Below, in pieces: positions 44,891 to 53,876 of a stretch of 64,000 nt of DNA; position 1 is the stretch's first letter, and each line of letters starts with the position of its first letter. A model generated the notes under the pieces. The model was given only the letters and a program-made list of their open reading frames with translations, made no database searches and had not been told where the DNA came from. A program made the translations under genes and the position numbers. The DNA comes from Pseudoalteromonas haloplanktis ATCC 14393 (lineage in GTDB: Bacteria > Pseudomonadota > Gammaproteobacteria > Enterobacterales > Alteromonadaceae). The stretch spans positions 1 to 64,000 of the forward strand of contig NZ_AHCA01000007.1 in assembly GCF_000238355.1 (NCBI RefSeq). Reading direction: 5' to 3'.

Positions 44891-46033
44891 ATGGGTAAAC
44901 TGAGCGCTACCTTGTGGCTTATATTACTTATGCTTCCGCAGCAATTGTTGGCGAATAGCCAATTTAATATGCGCGAAGGTGTAACCGATATAAGTAATAA
45001 TGTTTATCAACTACACATGACTATATTTATAATTTGTTGTGTGATTGGGGTGATTGTATTTGCCGTTATGTTTTGGGCGTTAATACATCATCGTAAATCA
45101 AAAGGGGCTATTCCAGCCCAATTCCATGAAAGTACTAAAGTTGAAATACTTTGGACTGCTATTCCATTTGTTATTCTCATCGCGATGGCTGTGCCTGCGA
45201 CTAAAACGTTGATTGCGATGGAGGATGCAAGTAAAGCTGATTTAACGATTAAAATTACAGGGTCACAATGGAAATGGCATTATGAGTACATGGGCGAAGG
45301 TGTTGCTTTTTACTCTATCCTATCAACTCCACAAGAACAAATAACCAATCAAGCGGATAAAACTAACACCTACCTTCTAGAGGTAGACAAACCTTTAGTC
45401 TTGCCAATCAATAAAAAAATACGCTTTTTGATGACCTCCGATGATGTGATCCACTCGTGGTGGGTCCCTGATTTTGCGGTTAAAAAAGATGCCAACCCGG
45501 GTTTTATCAATGAAACGTGGACGAAAATAAATGAACAGGGCATTTATCGCGGGCAATGCGCTGAGTTGTGCGGCAAAGACCACGGTTTTATGCCCGTGGT
45601 GGTGGAAGCTAAATCTGAGCAAGAATTTGCGACATGGCTGGCTGATGCTAAACAAGCTAAGCAAAAAGCAGCTGCTGCGGATGCGGCATTACTCGATCAA
45701 ACATTACCTAAAGAAGAGTTAATGACGTTGGGTGAACAAGTTTACATGGCCAGTTGTGCAGCATGCCATCAACCAACAGGTATGGGGCTGCCAGGAGTGT
45801 TTCCTGCGCTGAAAGGCAATCCGGTGGTGCTTGGTGATATTAAAGATCATATTGATGTCGTACTACATGGCCGCCCAGGTACTGCGATGCAAGCATTTGC
45901 TAAGCAATTATCAATTAAGCAATTAGCGGCGGTTATTACTTACAAACGTAATGCGTGGGGTAATGATACCGGCGATGTTATTCAACCGAGTCAGATCCAA
46001 GCTGAGCTTGATGCAACATCGGAGGCTAAATAA
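44891..46033 (+). CDS. coxB: Cytochrome c oxidase subunit II with fused cytochrome c (caa3 type)
   Basis: A 380-residue protein. Start at ATG 44891 (AGGAG eight bases before); the longer start would precede the signal peptide. Signal peptide and two TM helices, then the CuA domain with [21 protein letters not shown] (two Cys, His, Met ligands). A C-terminal cytochrome c domain follows (CAACHQ, with Met in RPGTAMQAF). The fused heme c makes this a caa3-type enzyme, which takes electrons directly through its own domain. First gene of the ten-gene oxidase cluster, overlapping coxA by one base. Confidence 0.95.
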   Translation: MGKLSATLWLILLMLPQQLLANSQFNMREGVTDISNNVYQLHMTIFIICCVIGVIVFAVMFWALIHHRKSKGAIPAQFHESTKVEILWTAIPFVILIAMAVPATKTLIAMEDASKADLTIKITGSQWKWHYEYMGEGVAFYSILSTPQEQITNQADKTNTYLLEVDKPLVLPINKKIRFLMTSDDVIHSWWVPDFAVKKDANPGFINETWTKINEQGIYRGQCAELCGKDHGFMPVVVEAKSEQEFATWLADAKQAKQKAAAADAALLDQTLPKEELMTLGEQVYMASCAACHQPTGMGLPGVFPALKGNPVVLGDIKDHIDVVLHGRPGTAMQAFAKQLSIKQLAAVITYKRNAWGNDTGDVIQPSQIQAELDATSEAK

Positions 46034-47634
46034 TGAGTAGCGTAACACAGCAACATGATAATACAGCTGCAGATCATGATGATGGCCATCATCACCCTGC
46101 TAAAGGGTTTAAGCGCTGGCTATTTACTACCAATCACAAAGATATTGGTAGCTTATATTTAATTTTCTCGCTCACCATGTTTTTAATTGGTGGCGCAATG
46201 GCAATGGTGATCCGAGCTGAATTATTTCAGCCAGGGTTGCAGTTAGTCGAACCACATTTTTTTAATCAGATGACCACAGTACATGGTTTGATTATGGTGT
46301 TTGGTGCGGTTATGCCAGCCTTTACAGGGCTTGCAAACTGGATGGTGCCACTGATGATTGGCGCACCAGATATGGCCTTGCCGCGCATGAATAACTGGAG
46401 TTTTTGGATCCTACCATTCGCGTTTTTAATTCTATTGGCGTCATTGTTTATGCCTGGTGGCGGACCTGCATTTGGTTGGACATTTTATGCACCGCTTTCA
46501 ACCACCTACAGTAATGATAACACTGCGTTATTTGTGTTTGCTGTGCATATTATGGGGATCAGCTCAATTATGGGCGCAATAAATGTCATAGTGACCATAG
46601 TGAATATGCGTGCTCCAGGCATGACATGGATGAAACTTCCGTTGTTTGTCTGGACTTGGCTAATCACCGCATTTTTATTAATTGCAGTAATGCCAGTATT
46701 GGCAGGGGCGGTGACTATGGTACTCACTGATAAGTATTTTGCTACGAGCTTTTTTGATGCAGCGGGCGGTGGCGACCCTGTGATGTTTCAACACATCTTC
46801 TGGTTCTTTGGTCATCCTGAAGTGTACATCATGATTTTGCCTGCCTTTGGTATTATATCGACCATAGTGCCTACCTTTTCACGCAAGAAGCTATTTGGCT
46901 ATGCTTCTATGGTTTATGCCACCTCCTCGATTGCTTTACTGAGCTTTATTGTATGGGCGCATCATATGTTTACCACAGGGATGCCCGTCGCCGCTGAATT
47001 GTTTTTTATGTATGCAACTATGCTGATATCAGTGCCAACGGGGGTAAAAGTATTTAATTGGGTAGCCACTATGTGGCGCGGCTCAATTAGTTTTGAAGTG
47101 CCGATGTTATTCAGTATTGCATTTATCGTGTTGTTTACCTTAGGGGGCTTTTCAGGCTTGATGTTAGCGATTACCCCGGCTGATTTTCAGTATCACGATA
47201 CTTACTTTGTGGTAGCACATTTTCACTATGTATTAGTCACAGGCGCGGTATTTTCAATCATGGCAGGGGCTTATTACTGGCTACCGAAATGGACGGGCAA
47301 TATGTTTAATATCACTTTGGCGAAGTGGCATTTTTGGCTGTCGTTAGTGAGTGTGAATGTATTGTTTTTCCCGATGCATTTTGTGGGACTTGCCGGTATG
47401 CCACGTCGTATTCCTGACTATGCGCTGCAATTTGCTGATTTTAACGCAATTATAAGTCTTGGTGGCTTTGCCTTTGGTTTATCGCAATTACTGTTTGTGG
47501 TGGTGGTATTTAAGTGCGCCAGAGGTGGCAATAAAGTGCCTGCGAAAGTCTGGGATGGCGCTGAAGGATTAGAGTGGGAAGTAGATTCACCCGCGCCATA
47601 TCATACCTTCGAAACACCGCCGGAGATCAAGTAA
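46033..47634 (+). CDS. coxA: Cytochrome c oxidase subunit I
   Basis: A 533-residue, twelve-helix heme-copper oxidase catalytic subunit. [13 protein letters not shown] carries a heme a ligand. [15 protein letters not shown] has the CuB His and the cross-linked Tyr. WAHHMFTTG carries two CuB His, and [15 protein letters not shown] carries the heme a3 and a ligands. Proton-pumping A-family enzyme. The ctaG start overlaps its last base. Confidence 0.97.
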   Translation: MSSVTQQHDNTAADHDDGHHHPAKGFKRWLFTTNHKDIGSLYLIFSLTMFLIGGAMAMVIRAELFQPGLQLVEPHFFNQMTTVHGLIMVFGAVMPAFTGLANWMVPLMIGAPDMALPRMNNWSFWILPFAFLILLASLFMPGGGPAFGWTFYAPLSTTYSNDNTALFVFAVHIMGISSIMGAINVIVTIVNMRAPGMTWMKLPLFVWTWLITAFLLIAVMPVLAGAVTMVLTDKYFATSFFDAAGGGDPVMFQHIFWFFGHPEVYIMILPAFGIISTIVPTFSRKKLFGYASMVYATSSIALLSFIVWAHHMFTTGMPVAAELFFMYATMLISVPTGVKVFNWVATMWRGSISFEVPMLFSIAFIVLFTLGGFSGLMLAITPADFQYHDTYFVVAHFHYVLVTGAVFSIMAGAYYWLPKWTGNMFNITLAKWHFWLSLVSVNVLFFPMHFVGLAGMPRRIPDYALQFADFNAIISLGGFAFGLSQLLFVVVVFKCARGGNKVPAKVWDGAEGLEWEVDSPAPYHTFETPPEIK

Positions 47635-48161
47635 TGAGCCATGCACCACTGCTTAAGCGTTTAGTGCTGATATGCCTAGGTATGTTTGCTTTTGCCTTTG
47701 CGTTGGTGCCGTTATACGACGTTTTTTGTGATGTAACCGGGCTCAATGGTAAACCATCGCTAGAACAAGCGAAGCAAAGCACCAGTATTAATGAAGCACG
47801 CGAGGTGGATGTGAGCTTTACCACTCATGCACAAAGTGGGGCACCGTTTACGGTGCAATCAGCTGAATACAGTGTTGCAGTAAAGCCTGGGGCAATGCGC
47901 GAAGTAGTGTTTAAAGCAAAAAACCTCAGTAATGAAGATAAAGTTATGCAGGCGGTACCTTCAGTATCGCCAGGAAAAGCAGCCAAGTATTTACACAAAA
48001 TGGCCTGCTTTTGTTTTGATCAACAGCCATTGAAAGCCGGTGAAGAGGTTGAGTTTAAGTTACTTTTTTACGTTGATACAGAGTTACCAGATGATGTAGA
48101 AGAGCTCACCTTATCTTATACCGTGTTTGATATTAGTAGTCAGTTAGTGGCTAGTAATTAG
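47634..48161 (+). CDS. ctaG: Cytochrome c oxidase assembly protein CtaG/Cox11
   Basis: A 175-residue protein that inserts CuB into subunit I. One N-terminal TM anchor (LLKRLVLICLGMFAFAFALVPLYDVFCDVTG) is followed by a periplasmic domain with the copper motif KMACFCFDQQ. Start ATG 47634 overlaps the coxA stop (TAATG). Confidence 0.95.
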   Translation: MSHAPLLKRLVLICLGMFAFAFALVPLYDVFCDVTGLNGKPSLEQAKQSTSINEAREVDVSFTTHAQSGAPFTVQSAEYSVAVKPGAMREVVFKAKNLSNEDKVMQAVPSVSPGKAAKYLHKMACFCFDQQPLKAGEEVEFKLLFYVDTELPDDVEELTLSYTVFDISSQLVASN

Positions 48162-48172
48162 GAGCAAACGAG

Positions 48173-49048
48173 ATGAATCAAAATTACGATAAATATTATG
48201 TGCCAGCACAAAGCCCGTGGCCTATTGTCGGCGCTGTGGCGATGTTTTTAATTGCTGTAGGCGCGGCACTGACGGTTATGCAGGCAAGCTCTGAAGCTGG
48301 CAATGGCCATTATATTCTTTACGCTGGTATAGCCATTTTGTTCTACATGCTGTTTAGTTGGTTTAAGAATGTGATTGAAGAATCACATCAAGGGTTATAT
48401 TCAGCACAAATGGACCGCTCATTTCGCCAAGGAATGAGCTGGTTTATTTTCTCTGAAGTAATGTTTTTTATGGCCTTTTTTGGTGCCTTGTTTTATGCGC
48501 GAATGATCTCCGTTCCTTGGTTAGGTGGTGCGGGTAACAACGCCATGACTAATGAGGTTTTATGGCCAACATTTGAAGCAGTGTGGCCGTTGGTAACAAC
48601 GCCTGCTGGGGGAACCACCCAAGCGATGGGCTGGCAGGGCTTACCATTAATAAATACATTAATCTTACTTTCCTCTTCGGTGACACTACACTTTGCGCAT
48701 GTGGCAATGGAAAACAATAAACGTGGGCCATTAAAAGCTTTTTTAGGGCTCACTATTTTGCTAGGCGTTGTATTTTTAGGTTTGCAAGTAGCTGAGTATA
48801 TTCACGCTTATAAAGACTTAGGGCTAACTTTAGATGCTGGAGTTTATGGCAATACGTTCTTCTTATTAACCGGCTTTCACGGCATGCACGTGACCCTCGG
48901 TACCATTATTTTGCTAGTGGTATTGTTTAGAATTTTAAAAGGTCATTTTAGCCCAGATAAGCATTTTGCATTTCAAGCTGCAGCTTGGTACTGGCATTTT
49001 GTTGATGTGGTTTGGTTATGTTTATTTGTGTTTGTATATGTGTTGTAG
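48173..49048 (+). CDS. coxC: Cytochrome c oxidase subunit III
   Basis: A 291-residue, seven-helix subunit. SEVMFFMAFFGALFYAR carries the conserved Glu, ALFLE-type residues are in the middle and FHGMHVTLGTI and YWHFVDVVWLCLF are at the end. AGGAG upstream. Its last 101 bases overlap the antisense DUF2909 gene. Confidence 0.96.
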   Translation: MNQNYDKYYVPAQSPWPIVGAVAMFLIAVGAALTVMQASSEAGNGHYILYAGIAILFYMLFSWFKNVIEESHQGLYSAQMDRSFRQGMSWFIFSEVMFFMAFFGALFYARMISVPWLGGAGNNAMTNEVLWPTFEAVWPLVTTPAGGTTQAMGWQGLPLINTLILLSSSVTLHFAHVAMENNKRGPLKAFLGLTILLGVVFLGLQVAEYIHAYKDLGLTLDAGVYGNTFFLLTGFHGMHVTLGTIILLVVLFRILKGHFSPDKHFAFQAAAWYWHFVDVVWLCLFVFVYVL

Positions 49049-49250
49049 GGTTGGCATTGGGGTAGATGTAACCGAGTTTAAGTGCAGCAATTACAACGAT
49101 AAGTACTAGGACGGAAAATAACACGCGGCGGCCTAAATAGTATGACATTGGCCGCCCATTATTTCGACCTGAGACCATAATAAATAATGCTCTAAATAAG
49201 TTAAAAAGTATAAACAATAACAACAGTACGATAATAATTTTAATAATCAC
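48948..49250 (-). CDS. DUF2909-type twin-transmembrane protein
   Basis: A 100-residue protein read from GTG 49250, chosen because AAGGTG lies six bases upstream. Two TM helices (about 2-24 and 43-63) flank SGRNNGRPMSYYLGRRVLF. This is the layout of the DUF2909 family, often found within cox clusters on the opposite strand. The family is usually about 70 residues; here a 35-residue tail runs back across the coxC 3' end. Role unknown. Confidence 0.75.
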   Translation of the reverse strand: MIIKIIIVLLLLFILFNLFRALFIMVSGRNNGRPMSYYLGRRVLFSVLVLIVVIAALKLGYIYPNANPTTHIQTQINITKPHQQNASTKLQLEMQNAYLG

Positions 49251-49263
49251 TGGGTTCACCTTT

Positions 49264-50001
49264 ATGCAGCTAATTTTATGGCGTAAACAAAAGCTTAGCT
49301 CAATTTTCATCGTTTGCGTGGTGATCGTTGTGGTAATGGTGTGTTTGCGATTAAGTTATTGGCAAGTTCAACGAGCACAAGCCAAAACACAGCAACTTAC
49401 TCATATTGCCAGTGTGCAAGCTCAAGGGCTGATGCAATGGTCACAAGTGCAGGCATTGCCTAATGATTGGAATAAAACCGGCGTGCAGGCGACTTTAACT
49501 GGCAGGATAAACGGTGATGGTTATTGGTTATTAGATAATCAAGTGTATCAAGGGCAAGTTGGCTATGATGTGCTAATGCTATTTAAGCCTACTACTAGCA
49601 AGGTGCCTCTATTAATTAATTTTGGTTGGGTTAAAGCGCCGGTGTCACGAGAACAGTTACCGTCTATAACGCTACCGAGTAAACCTATCACAATCAATGT
49701 TCAACTCAAGCAGGGGAAGCTTAGTGGTTTCACCTTAGATAACGCAGCAATAAAACCTGAGGATGGCCGTTGGCCAAAGCGGGTACAAACCATTGATTTA
49801 CAATTATTCACTCAACAAGCAGAACAAGCAATGGCTGATTTTATTGGTTATCGGCAAGGTTTAGGTGATGAGTTAGGTATACCGCATTATCAAGCTGTAG
49901 TAATGAGCCCGCAAAAGCATTATGGCTATGCTGTGCAATGGCTATTAATTGCTTTGGCATGTGTGGTGGTCACTGTTTTTGCGAGTAAAAGAAGGAATTA
50001 A
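49264..50001 (+). CDS. SURF1 family oxidase assembly protein
   Basis: A 245-residue SURF1/Shy1 protein with TM helices at both ends (about 15-37 and 222-240). The conserved segments LRLSYWQVQRAQAK, GDGYWLLDNQVYQGQVGYDVL and NFGWVK are present. It helps load heme a into subunit I. Its start lies 13 bases from the divergent DUF2909 start. Confidence 0.92.
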   Translation: MQLILWRKQKLSSIFIVCVVIVVVMVCLRLSYWQVQRAQAKTQQLTHIASVQAQGLMQWSQVQALPNDWNKTGVQATLTGRINGDGYWLLDNQVYQGQVGYDVLMLFKPTTSKVPLLINFGWVKAPVSREQLPSITLPSKPITINVQLKQGKLSGFTLDNAAIKPEDGRWPKRVQTIDLQLFTQQAEQAMADFIGYRQGLGDELGIPHYQAVVMSPQKHYGYAVQWLLIALACVVVTVFASKRRN

Positions 50002-50002
50002 C

Positions 50003-50497
50003 ATGAAAAATAAACCTATGGTTATTTTTATTGGTTGCTGTTTAGTGCCTTTAGTTCTGGCTTATTTAGCATTAAAGCTAGACTGGATGCCTTCGACATC
50101 GACGAATAATGGTGAGTTTTTAACTACTGAAGTAAAAATTAAAGATTGGAAAAACTCAGAGCATAAGCAATGGACGATTGCTTTAAACCATCCAAAGCAC
50201 TGCCAGCAGGCATGCGCTGAGCAGTTGCAAGCACTAGATAACCTATATATTGCGCTAGGTAAAAACCAAGGCAAGGTTGATATGGTTATTTTAGGCGCCA
50301 CGCAGCAAGCCTCCTCTACTTGGCCGCAACTAGCCGGTATTGAGGAACTGACACCAGCCAGCTTATATTTAATCGATCATATGGGCTTAGTGGTTTTGCA
50401 ATACCCGTATCGTGAAGAACCACAACAGAACCGTTTAACGCAAAAAGGCTTGCTCCAAGATTTAAAAAAATTACTTAACTATTCGCGTTCTAGCTGA
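50003..50497 (+). CDS. Oxidase-cluster membrane-anchored protein
   Basis: A 164-residue protein with an N-terminal TM anchor (VIFIGCCLVPLVLAYLAL) and a thioredoxin-like extracytoplasmic domain. NHPKHCQQACAEQLQALDNL carries two Cys spaced CxxxC, as in SCO proteins, and LYLIDHMGLVVLQYP follows. It is common between surf1 and ctaA in marine gammaproteobacteria. I infer a thiol or copper chaperone role. AAGGA upstream. Confidence 0.78.
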   Translation: MKNKPMVIFIGCCLVPLVLAYLALKLDWMPSTSTNNGEFLTTEVKIKDWKNSEHKQWTIALNHPKHCQQACAEQLQALDNLYIALGKNQGKVDMVILGATQQASSTWPQLAGIEELTPASLYLIDHMGLVVLQYPYREEPQQNRLTQKGLLQDLKKLLNYSRSS

Positions 50498-50514
50498 TCA
50501 AGGGAGTGTTAACT

Positions 50515-51504
50515 ATGTATAAAAATTATAAGCACTTAGTGTTAGCCACTTTTCTGTTATCAATTTTAGTTGTTGGCTTAGGTGCCTATACGCGCCTTAG
50601 TGATGCGGGATTAGGATGTCCTGACTGGCCTGGTTGTTATGGTTTTTTAACTGTGCCAAAACATGAGGCTGATTTAGCTCATGTTGAGCAAACTTACCCA
50701 GATATGATGTTTGAAAAGGCAAAAGCATGGAAAGAAATGATCCATCGCTACTTCGCCGGTACTCTTGGGTTGCTTATTTTGGCGTTGTTTATTGTTGCTC
50801 TTATAAAGCGTCAGCATCCAGTAATGCCAGTTAAGTTGCCATTTTTATTACTTGTCTTGGTGGTTTTTCAAGCCGTACTTGGCATGTGGACAGTCACTAT
50901 GAATTTGCAGCCATTAATCGTAATGGGCCACTTGTTAGGTGGATTTAGTATTTTGTCATTAATTACATTGCTGTATCTGCGGCTAACAGCGAAACCAATT
51001 ACTGGGGGGGATGCAGTTGCACGACGCTACTTTACACTTAGCTTGGTGGGCTTAGTGGTGCTGATAATGCAAATTGCACTGGGAGGATGGCTCGCTGCTA
51101 ATTACGCAGCTCCACATTGCAATGGGTTGCCGCTGTGTAGTTACGGACAACCGTTTTCACTGAGCAGTGTGTTTCAACTGCCGTTAGAGCACAGCACGTA
51201 TGAATATGGTGTGCTATCGCAGCAAGCTAGAATGTCGATTCATTTATTACATCGAATTTGGGCGTTAGTTACTTGTGTCGTGTTAGCGCTGATCATGTGG
51301 CGTATTTATAGCCGTGCAATATCAAAAAAAATTAAACAGTGCTGCGTTGCAGTATTGGTCGCATTGTTGTGCCAAATTTGTTTGGGCTTGGCGGTTGTGC
51401 ATTGGCATTTTCCGTTAGCAGTAGCACTGGCGCATAACCTAATGGCTGCCATACTATTATTAACGGTAGTTCGTTTATGTTTTTACTTAAAAGCACGTAC
51501 TTAG
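50515..51504 (+). CDS. ctaA: Heme A synthase (CtaA/Cox15)
   Basis: A 329-residue, eight-helix enzyme that oxidises the heme O methyl group to a formyl. GAYTRLSDAGLGCPDWPGCYG is the signature, and IHRYFAGTLG, GHLLGGFS and LLHRIWALVT carry His ligands. The loop Cys pair is in APHCNGLPLCSY. ATG 50515 is preferred with AGGGAG eight bases before. Confidence 0.94.
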   Translation: MYKNYKHLVLATFLLSILVVGLGAYTRLSDAGLGCPDWPGCYGFLTVPKHEADLAHVEQTYPDMMFEKAKAWKEMIHRYFAGTLGLLILALFIVALIKRQHPVMPVKLPFLLLVLVVFQAVLGMWTVTMNLQPLIVMGHLLGGFSILSLITLLYLRLTAKPITGGDAVARRYFTLSLVGLVVLIMQIALGGWLAANYAAPHCNGLPLCSYGQPFSLSSVFQLPLEHSTYEYGVLSQQARMSIHLLHRIWALVTCVVLALIMWRIYSRAISKKIKQCCVAVLVALLCQICLGLAVVHWHFPLAVALAHNLMAAILLLTVVRLCFYLKART

Positions 51505-51512
51505 GGGCAGTT

Positions 51513-52421
51513 ATGACACAATTAATAGCAATAACAAAGTTAGCACCCGGCCAAATTAGCGGCTTAATAAATGATTATTTAGCGATTAGTAAATTTAAAG
51601 TGGTTGCTATGCTGGTGCTTACTGCATGGGTTGGTTTAGCGCTAGCGCCAGATGTTGGCCGCGGTATTGGCGTACAGTTTATTAGTTTATTGGGGATCGG
51701 TTTTTTATCTGCTGCAGCGGCGGTGATCAATCATGTGGTCGATAGTGAAATAGATAGCAAAATGGCGCGAACTCGTCATAGGCCAGTGGCGAAAGGGCGA
51801 TTATCTAAGTTTCATGCATTAAGCTTTGCAGCAGTGATTGGTGTTAGTGGCTTTGTAATGCTGGTGGTTTGGGCTAATACACTTACAGCAATATTGACCT
51901 TATTTGCGCTCGTGGGTTATGCGTTTATTTATACGTCATTTTTAAAGCGTGCAACACCACAAAATATTGTTATTGGTGGGCTTGCTGGGGCGATGCCGCC
52001 ATTACTCGGGTGGGTATCTGAAACCGGCCAAATGGCTGCTGCGCCATGGTTACTAGTGATGATCATATTTACTTGGACCCCTCCTCACTTTTGGGCATTG
52101 GCTATCGCGCGTAAAAGCGATTATGAGCGCGCTAAAATCCCTATGCTACCCGTTACTCATGGAATAGACTTTTGTAAAACCTGTGTAGTTGCTTATTCAG
52201 TATTACTTACTTTAGTGTGCGTGTTGCCTTACTTGATTGGCATGTCGGGGGTTATTTATTTGGTAGCGGCGACTTTGCTCAATAGCATATTTACTTACAA
52301 GGCAGTAAAACTTAAATTGGCAGGAAATGACGATACCGCTATGGATTTATTTCGTTTTTCGATTGTGCATTTAATGTTACTCTTTGTCGCCTTATTTATT
52401 GATAAATGGTTTGTTATATGA
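51513..52421 (+). CDS. ctaB: Protoheme IX farnesyltransferase (heme O synthase)
   Basis: A 302-residue, UbiA-type membrane prenyltransferase. NHVVDSEIDSKMARTRHRPVAKG holds the Asp-rich motif; TSFLKRATPQNIVIGGLAGAMPPLLGW and WTPPHFWALAI follow the CyoE/CtaB family. It farnesylates heme B. Its stop overlaps the SCO start (ATGA). Confidence 0.95.
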   Translation: MTQLIAITKLAPGQISGLINDYLAISKFKVVAMLVLTAWVGLALAPDVGRGIGVQFISLLGIGFLSAAAAVINHVVDSEIDSKMARTRHRPVAKGRLSKFHALSFAAVIGVSGFVMLVVWANTLTAILTLFALVGYAFIYTSFLKRATPQNIVIGGLAGAMPPLLGWVSETGQMAAAPWLLVMIIFTWTPPHFWALAIARKSDYERAKIPMLPVTHGIDFCKTCVVAYSVLLTLVCVLPYLIGMSGVIYLVAATLLNSIFTYKAVKLKLAGNDDTAMDLFRFSIVHLMLLFVALFIDKWFVI

Positions 52422-53044
52422 ATAGCTTAGCAGTTAGGTGTGGGCGAGGTATCTGGGGAGCATTAAGTTTATTGTTGTTGGCAGCTTGTAGTGATAATTC
52501 TATGCCAGAGGTTGAAGCTTTGGTGTATGAGCAAGCCAAGTCTTTGAGTGACTTTACCCTGCAAGATCAAAATGCTCAGCCAGTGAATAAACAAACTTTA
52601 CAAGGGCAGTGGAATTTAGTCTTTCTAGGTTATACCAGTTGCCCTGATATCTGCCCGTTGACATTAGCAAAATTGAAAAGCGTTTATAACGCCTTACATG
52701 ATGAGTACCCATTGCAAATTTGGTTTTTAGCCGTTGACCCAAAACGTGATACAACTGCCAAACGCAAAGCTTATATTGATTACTTTAACCCTGATTTTTT
52801 AGCTGTTTCTGGAGAGCATAAAGACTTATTTCCATTGGTAAGAGAGTTGGGTCTCATTTACGCAATTAGCGATAGCGATGAGCCAGAATATGCGGTTGAT
52901 CACAGTGCTTCAATCGCGATGGTTGATCCGCAAGGTGCTGTTAGGGCGATATTTAAACCTGAGTTTAAGCAAGGCAGTGTGCCATTAATTAATGCGAAAT
53001 TATTAATAACAGAATTTAAATTGATTGCTGATCATTATAAATAA
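52418..53044 (+). CDS. SCO1/SenC copper chaperone
   Basis: A 208-residue thioredoxin-fold lipoprotein or anchored protein (LLLAAC, lipobox AAC). The copper site is CPDIC in GYTSCPDICPLT, with a distal His in VDHSASIAMVD. It delivers copper to the CuA centre of CoxB. Last gene of the oxidase cluster, followed by a terminator. Confidence 0.93.
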   Translation: MNSLAVRCGRGIWGALSLLLLAACSDNSMPEVEALVYEQAKSLSDFTLQDQNAQPVNKQTLQGQWNLVFLGYTSCPDICPLTLAKLKSVYNALHDEYPLQIWFLAVDPKRDTTAKRKAYIDYFNPDFLAVSGEHKDLFPLVRELGLIYAISDSDEPEYAVDHSASIAMVDPQGAVRAIFKPEFKQGSVPLINAKLLITEFKLIADHYK

Positions 53045-53074
53045 ATGGGTTATTAGTATGTTTTCGATGATTAT

Positions 53075-53098
53075 AACGGGGCGTTAGCCCCTTTTTTG
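53075..53098 (+). terminator. Terminator of the cox cluster
   Basis: GGGGC (53078-53082), loop GTTA, GCCCC (53087-53091), T6. Confidence 0.82.
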
Positions 53099-53217
53099 TG
53101 CATTTTATTTCCTCCTAGATAAATAAACTTACTCTTTTTTCAACGCATTTATGGCATTTTCACTAACTCAGTCTAAGCTTTTGTTATGAATTGGTTAAAC
53201 ATGGAAAGTGCTAAAAA

Positions 53218-53490
53218 ATGTTGAAGCTTCCCGCAGAATTAGCAATCACCCAAGTTGAAAATTTACACCAAGATTTATTACAAGAATTGCACAGCAATGA
53301 TGATGTGTGTCTGGATATTAGCGAAGTTGTGCGCGCAGATACCGCCTCAGTTCAATTGTTATGTGCTTTGCAAAAACACTTGCTATGTGTTCATCATAAA
53401 ATTATTTGGATTGGGCAAAGTGAGCCTTTAAAAAATGCTATTAACCGCTTAGGCCTAAGCGAATATTTAATACTTGAGAGTGCAGACTAA
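53218..53490 (+). CDS. STAS-domain protein of the chemotaxis cluster
   Basis: A 90-residue single STAS domain (anti-sigma-factor antagonist fold): VCLDISEVVRADTASVQLL includes the usual Thr/Ser phosphorylation loop, and LKNAINRLGLSEYL closes the fold. It is encoded nine bases before cheY, so it belongs to the operon. I infer a partner of the chemosensory array; no kinase or phosphatase for it is in the window. Confidence 0.85.
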   Translation: MLKLPAELAITQVENLHQDLLQELHSNDDVCLDISEVVRADTASVQLLCALQKHLLCVHHKIIWIGQSEPLKNAINRLGLSEYLILESAD

Positions 53491-53499
53491 GGGGTACAT

Positions 53500-53862
53500 A
53501 TGAAAAAAATTTTAGCCGTGGATGACTCTGCATCAATGCGCCAAATGGTCGGGTTTACGCTTAAAAAAGCAGGCTTTGATGTAACAGAGGCAAAGGATGG
53601 CAGTGAAGCATTAAATATAGCCAAACAGCAAGGCTTCGATGCTGTTATATCGGACGTCAATATGCCGGTAATGGATGGCATTACTTTGATCCGAGAATTA
53701 CGAACTTTGCCCAACTATAAATTTACTCCGTTGTTGATGTTAACCACTGAATCAGGCATGGATAAAAAAGTTGAAGGCAAAGCAGCAGGGGCTACAGGCT
53801 GGATAGTTAAACCCTTTAATCCTGAACAATTATTAGCGGTTTTAAAAAAAGTTATTCGCTAA
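53500..53862 (+). CDS. cheY: CheY-type response regulator
   Basis: A 120-residue single receiver domain. Acidic pocket Asp8-Asp9, phosphoacceptor Asp52 (ISDVNMPVMDG), Thr83 and Lys104 (IVKPFNP). It accepts phosphate from the CheA encoded next. Because the cluster is of the Che2 (F7) type, it may not be the flagellar-motor CheY. Confidence 0.93.
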   Translation: MKKILAVDDSASMRQMVGFTLKKAGFDVTEAKDGSEALNIAKQQGFDAVISDVNMPVMDGITLIRELRTLPNYKFTPLLMLTTESGMDKKVEGKAAGATGWIVKPFNPEQLLAVLKKVIR

Positions 53863-53876
53863 TCTAGGGGACGGGT

